From the NCBI RefSeq assembly GCF_905397435.1, contig NZ_CAJPVI010000041.1, positions 23,262 to 87,261 on the forward strand: a DNA stretch of 64,000 nucleotides. Direction: 5' to 3'. Of this stretch, positions 60,817 through 64,000 are shown piece after piece. How positions within the stretch are numbered: position 1 is the stretch's first letter; each line of letters opens with the position of its first letter. The notes below the pieces were generated by a model. The model saw only the letters and a list, made by a program, of their open reading frames with translations, made no database searches and was not told the origin of the DNA. The position numbers and the translations under genes are program-made. The DNA comes from Cupriavidus numazuensis (lineage in GTDB: Bacteria > Pseudomonadota > Gammaproteobacteria > Burkholderiales > Burkholderiaceae).

Positions 60817-62283
60817 TCAACCGAGGTCGAGCGGAATGAAGATGCGTGCCTCGTCGCGCTGCACCAGCAGTGCCACCTGCTTGCCGGATTTGGCAACCAG
60901 TGCACGCAGCTGGTCGGCCGAAGTAATGGGCGTGCCGTTGAGCGACAGGATCACGTCGCCCGGCTGGATGCCCACGCGCGCGGCGGGGCCGGCGACATCC
61001 TCGACCACGAGGCCGCCGTCGATTCCGCTTTCGCGTCGTTCCGAAGGCGTCAGCGAACGGACGGCCAGGCCCAGCCGTCCGCCGGCCTGGCTGTCGCCAC
61101 CCTTCTGCGCCACCGACTCTTCCTTGGCAGCGCCCACCTTCACCGCGAGCGTCATCGGCTGGCCCTTGCGGATGATCTTCAGCGTGGTCTGCGTGCCCGG
61201 CTTGATATCGGCAACGTGCTCGGGCAGGTCCCCAGAGTGGTCGATCACGTCGTCGTCGAGCTGCACGATGACATCGCCGGGCTTCACGCCCGCCTTGGCC
61301 GCGGGGCTGTCAGCCTCGACCGAATTCACGAGCGCGCCCGACGGCTTGGGCAGGCCGAACGACTGCGCGAGCGCCTGGTTGACTTCCTGCACCGAGATGC
61401 CAAGACGGCCGCGCGTGACCTTGCCATGCGCCACGAGCTGCTGCTCGACCTTGGTCGCAACGTTGATCGGAATCGCGAACGACAGGCCCTGGTAGCCGCC
61501 GGTCTGGCTGTAGATCTGCGAGTTGATGCCGATCACCTCGCCACGCTGGTTGAACAGCGGGCCGCCGGAATTGCCGGGGTTCACGGCAACGTCGGTCTGG
61601 ATAAACGGCACATAGGTATCGTCAGGCAGTGAGCGCGACTTGGCGCTGACGATGCCGGCGGTCACCGTGTTCTCGAATCCGTAAGGAGAGCCGATGGCCA
61701 GTACGGGCTCACCAACCTTCACGCGTGCCGGGTCGCCGAGCCGGACCGTGGGCAGGTCCTTGGCATCGATGCGGATCACGGCCACATCGGTCTGCGGGTC
61801 CGTGCCCAGCACCTTGGCCTTGAACTCGCGTCGGTCAGTCAGCTTCACGGTGACCTCCTGCGCGCCATCCACGACGTGCGCGTTGGTCAGGATCAGTCCA
61901 TCCGGGCTCACGATAAAGCCGGAACCCAGGCCCTTGACCAATTGCTGGCCGCTCTGCGGCCCCTGGAACTGGGGCCCGAAACGCTTGAAGAACTGGAACA
62001 GCGGATCATCGGGATCCATGCCCGACGGCGCCTGCATGGCGGTGCGCTGCGCGCGCGCGGTCACGCTGATGTTGACCACGGCCGGACCATACTGGTCGAC
62101 GATGCCGGAGAAATCCATCGGCGTCGCCACGGCAGCGGCTTGCGCTGGCGCGGCCGAGACCGCAGGCGCGGATGCTGCGTACCCCGGCGTAATGACTTCC
62201 TTCTGCAGGTAGGCATAGCCTCCACCGATGGCGGCAAGTGCAGCAATGCCAATGGCGGTACGTGCAATGGTCTGGCGAATCAT
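60817..62283 (-). CDS. HtrA/DegP-type periplasmic serine protease
   Basis: A periplasmic protease and chaperone of 488 residues with an N-terminal membrane or signal segment (residues 4-26), trypsin-like domain with H136, D166 and S239 (NPGNSGGPL), and two PDZ domains (LGISVQEVNQALAQSFGL...; LGLAVRSLTPSERRE...). It is of the MucD/DegQ type, degrading misfolded envelope proteins. Because the signal region lacks a clear cleavage site, it may be anchored in the inner membrane. It diverges from ohrR. Confidence 0.95.
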   Translation of the reverse strand: MIRQTIARTAIGIAALAAIGGGYAYLQKEVITPGYAASAPAVSAAPAQAAAVATPMDFSGIVDQYGPAVVNISVTARAQRTAMQAPSGMDPDDPLFQFFKRFGPQFQGPQSGQQLVKGLGSGFIVSPDGLILTNAHVVDGAQEVTVKLTDRREFKAKVLGTDPQTDVAVIRIDAKDLPTVRLGDPARVKVGEPVLAIGSPYGFENTVTAGIVSAKSRSLPDDTYVPFIQTDVAVNPGNSGGPLFNQRGEVIGINSQIYSQTGGYQGLSFAIPINVATKVEQQLVAHGKVTRGRLGISVQEVNQALAQSFGLPKPSGALVNSVEADSPAAKAGVKPGDVIVQLDDDVIDHSGDLPEHVADIKPGTQTTLKIIRKGQPMTLAVKVGAAKEESVAQKGGDSQAGGRLGLAVRSLTPSERRESGIDGGLVVEDVAGPAARVGIQPGDVILSLNGTPITSADQLRALVAKSGKQVALLVQRDEARIFIPLDLG

Positions 62284-62429
62284 GGAATCTCCTTTCCCCG
62301 ATCTGTTCCTGCGCCGTTGCCGATGGCGGCGTGGCGCGACAGGGTAGATGCTAAACAGCGAGACTTAAGACAACCTTAAAGAGTAGAGTTACGTATTCGC
62401 CACTTAAAAAATCTTCAAAACTATCTTGC

Positions 62430-62446
62430 ACACAATTCAATTGTGT
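62430..62446. promoter_or_regulatory. OhrR operator
   Basis: ACACAATT-C-AATTGTGT is a perfect 17-base palindrome 14 bases before the ohrR start, in a strongly A+T-rich stretch. It has the AATT-centred form known for OhrR sites. The divergent htrA gene begins 147 bases away. Confidence 0.85.
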
Positions 62447-62459
62447 CTAATATATCTAC

Positions 62460-62966
62460 ATGGACGACACGAACACGCAAGCCAAGCAGAACCTGCTGTT
62501 GCTGGACCGGCAGCTGTGTTTTGCCTTGTACTCGACTTCGCTGGCAATGACCAAGGTCTACAAGCCAATGCTGGATGAGCTTGGACTCACTTATCCGCAA
62601 TATCTGGTCATGCTGGTGCTGTGGGAGCACGAGGGACTGACGGTATCCGAACTGGGCAACCGCCTGGCGCTGGACTCCGGGACGCTGACCCCATTGCTGA
62701 AGCGGCTCGAAGGCGCCGGACTGGTCAGTCGCAGGCGCGATGCAGGAGACGAGCGGCGTGTGCTGGTCGCGCTGACGGACGCCGGCTGCAAGCTGCGGCA
62801 GTCAGCGGTCGGTATTCCGGAAAGATTGCTGTGCGCGACGCAGTGCCCGCTGGACGAGATTCAGGCACTGACGGAGCGCCTGCATGCATTGCGGTCGACG
62901 CTGGAACAAGCGCGAACGATTTCTGAGTTACCGCATGAGGATGAAGCGGTCGCTCACATGCCCTGA
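62460..62966 (+). CDS. ohrR: organic hydroperoxide resistance regulator OhrR
   Basis: OhrR is a MarR-family repressor that loses DNA binding when its N-terminal Cys is oxidised by organic peroxide. The 168 residues include the reactive C20 (LLLLDRQLCFALYSTSLAMTKVYKP) and later cysteines at 110, 125 and 129, so it can form the two-Cys disulphide. The winged helix is LTVSELGNRLALDSGTLTPLLKRLEGAGLVSRRRD. The ohr gene follows after 29 bases. Confidence 0.96.
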   Translation: MDDTNTQAKQNLLLLDRQLCFALYSTSLAMTKVYKPMLDELGLTYPQYLVMLVLWEHEGLTVSELGNRLALDSGTLTPLLKRLEGAGLVSRRRDAGDERRVLVALTDAGCKLRQSAVGIPERLLCATQCPLDEIQALTERLHALRSTLEQARTISELPHEDEAVAHMP

Positions 62967-62995
62967 TGACGGGCCACATTACCTCTGGAGCTTTC

Positions 62996-63418
62996 ATGAA
63001 ACTCGAAAAAGTCCTGTACACCGCCCATGCCACTGCCACCGGTGGCCGCGATGGCCGCGCTGTGACGTCCGACGGGCAACTCGACGCCAAGCTGGCGCTG
63101 CCAAAGGAAATGGGCGGCAAAGGTGACGGCCTGAATCCCGAGCAACTGTTCGCCGCGGGCTATTCGGCCTGCTTCATCGGCGCCATGCGGCATGTCGCGG
63201 CCCAGCAGAAAATCGTGCTGCCGCCCGATACGTCGATCGAAGGATCGGTTGGCATTGGTCCGATTCCGCAAGGTTTTGGCATCCAGGCCGAACTGAAGAT
63301 CTCGGTTCCGGGCTTTGAGCGCGAGGCAGTCGAAAAGCTGGTCGAGCAGGCACACCAGGTTTGCCCGTACTCGAATGCGACGCGTGGCAATATCGAAGTG
63401 ACGTTGACGGTCGTCTGA
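62996..63418 (+). CDS. ohr: organic hydroperoxide reductase Ohr
   Basis: Ohr reduces organic hydroperoxides with a dithiol active site fed by lipoylated proteins. The 140 residues hold C59 (GYSACFIGAM) and C123 (HQVCPYSNATRGN). GGAG lies five bases before the ATG at 62996. It is co-transcribed with ohrR and ends at a strong terminator. Confidence 0.97.
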   Translation: MKLEKVLYTAHATATGGRDGRAVTSDGQLDAKLALPKEMGGKGDGLNPEQLFAAGYSACFIGAMRHVAAQQKIVLPPDTSIEGSVGIGPIPQGFGIQAELKISVPGFEREAVEKLVEQAHQVCPYSNATRGNIEVTLTVV

Positions 63419-63437
63419 TAGACCGGCCTCGCAACGG

Positions 63438-63467
63438 AAAGGCGCACGCTGCGGCGTGCGCCTTTTT
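63438..63467. terminator. strong bidirectional terminator after ohr
   Basis: AAAGGCGCACGC (63438-63449), loop TGCG, GCGTGCGCCTTT (63454-63465), then TT. The A-run on the left also lets it serve the minus-strand GIY-YIG gene. Confidence 0.9.
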
Positions 63468-63471
63468 CATT

Positions 63472-63744
63472 TCATGTTTCGGGCTGCTCAAGGGTCGCGC
63501 AAAATGCGATCTTCTGCGCCGAACTCATGCGCTTCGTCGCCAATTCTGCCTTCAGTGCTTCGGACTTCGAGGGAAAGGAGACTTGGCCGAGCACACGCAA
63601 GGGCTTGCGCGACCGGGTGTACTTCGCACCTTTTCCGGCCTGGTGCTGCGCGAACCGTCGCGCTACATCGGTAGTAATGCCGGTGTAGATCGACCCGCCC
63701 GTGCATTCGAGCAGATAGAGATACCACTGGTGCTCAACGGACAT
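63472..63744 (-). CDS. GIY-YIG nuclease superfamily protein (UPF0213, YhbQ-like)
   Basis: The 90-residue protein is a minimal GIY-YIG domain (WYLYLLECTGGSIYTGITTDVARRFAQHQAGKGAKYTRSRKPLRVLG), of the group close to YhbQ. The catalytic Tyr and Arg are present; the terminal Glu/Asn region (SEALKAELATKRM) follows. It converges with ohr and shares its terminator, and it lies directly downstream of the rRNA operon terminator. Confidence 0.93.
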   Translation of the reverse strand: MSVEHQWYLYLLECTGGSIYTGITTDVARRFAQHQAGKGAKYTRSRKPLRVLGQVSFPSKSEALKAELATKRMSSAQKIAFCATLEQPET

Positions 63745-63850
63745 GCAATCCTGAAACCTGGAAACAATCAGGTGATGTTAAAGCCTGAGTGCCTGCCGCG
63801 AAAGTGGGTGTCGCGGGATTATTGGAATGTCCGCGCGGAGCCATAAAAGA

Positions 63851-63887
63851 CAAAACCCCTCGCAGCACACGCTGTCGAGGGGTTTTG
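63851..63887 (-). terminator. rRNA operon terminator
   Basis: CAAAACCCCTCG (63851-63862) pairs with CGAGGGGTTTTG (63876-63887), with an inner CAGC/GCTG stem. On the minus strand it is followed by TTTTGTCTTTT, nine bases beyond the 5S gene. Confidence 0.92.
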
Positions 63888-63896
63888 GGTATAAGA

Positions 63897-64000
63897 GCCT
63901 GGCGATGACCTACTTTCACACGGGAATCCGCACTATCATCGGCGCGGAGCTGTTTCACGGACCTGTTCGGGATGGGAAGGGGTGGTTCCAGCTCGCTATG
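63897..64000 (-). rRNA. rrf: 5S ribosomal RNA (3' part; 5' end off window)
   Basis: The minus-strand sequence contains the beta-proteobacterial 5S core: CCCATCCCGAACAGG near 63963, GTGAAACAGCTCCGCGCCGATG, and the 3' end GGTCATCGCCAGGC at 63897. About 10 bases of the 5' end lie beyond position 64000. An rrn operon (16S-23S-5S) should therefore continue to the right. Confidence 0.95.

Noticed and set aside
63734..63958. Minus-strand ORF overlapping the 5S rRNA and its terminator
   Set aside because: It reads through the rRNA terminator and 5S gene and is not a protein gene.

Overview
The window (about 65% G+C) looks like a beta-proteobacterial secondary replicon, most probably from Cupriavidus or a close relative in the Burkholderiaceae. 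This rests on gene order and protein character: an flhDC-motAB-cheAWRDBYZ-flhBAF motility block, a Bug-type periplasmic solute receptor, a PcaIJF beta-ketoadipate set, and a 5S rRNA of beta-proteobacterial type at the right edge. The genus call is inference; no search was run.

Region 1 (1-25,300, all minus strand) is a motility and chemotaxis island. Read in the direction of transcription it holds a transducer (MCP), an EAL-domain membrane protein, a CheY-like receiver, a second CheW, an Aer-type PAS transducer, another MCP, an unknown gene, the master regulator flhDC, the stator motAB, a complete adaptation and excitation set cheA-W-R-D-B-Y-Z, and export or placement genes flhB-A-F. flhD and flhC both start with TTG. 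The two neighbouring transducers share an almost identical signalling tract, which suggests gene conversion.

Region 2 (25,300-31,300) holds an H-NS-type nucleoid protein, galE, a tyrosine-recombinase-like protein that lacks most catalytic residues, and a small detoxification-like group (SnoaL/NTF2-fold protein, flavin-dependent nitronate monooxygenase-like enzyme, PadR regulator) with a PadR-style palindrome in front.

Region 3 (31,300-36,200, minus) is a catabolic operon: pcaI-pcaJ-pcaF, which finish the beta-ketoadipate pathway to succinyl-CoA and acetyl-CoA, followed by an SDR and a Bug receptor. A clear promoter and a three-repeat operator of PcaU/PcaR type precede pcaI. An IclR-family gene at 52,155 is a candidate regulator.

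Region 4 (36,500-49,350) is mixed housekeeping and accessory content: SbcCD nuclease, a FIST sensor protein with a small partner, a BOF-family OB-fold protein, dodecin, a secreted PLD-family nuclease, dienelactone hydrolase, an acyl-CoA ligase, a glycine-zipper lipoprotein with a YPQ repeat, MarR, YggT, and a secreted protein built of 12-residue DPYTDGA repeats.

Region 5 (49,400-64,000) has two related multi-TM MFS transporters under different regulators (LysR and MarR), the IclR gene, a phytanoyl-CoA dioxygenase-like enzyme, a moxR-DUF58-transglutaminase operon, an HtrA/DegP protease, the ohrR-ohr organic peroxide module with a perfect operator, a GIY-YIG protein, and the 3' end of an rRNA operon (5S plus terminator) running in from beyond the right edge.

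No CRISPR array, insertion sequence, prophage or recognisable tRNA was seen. The least explained items are the degenerate recombinase, the DPYTDGA repeat protein, the phased GTATAC array at 60,706, the GTTAC motif cluster in front of flhDC, and the long C-terminal extension of FlhF.
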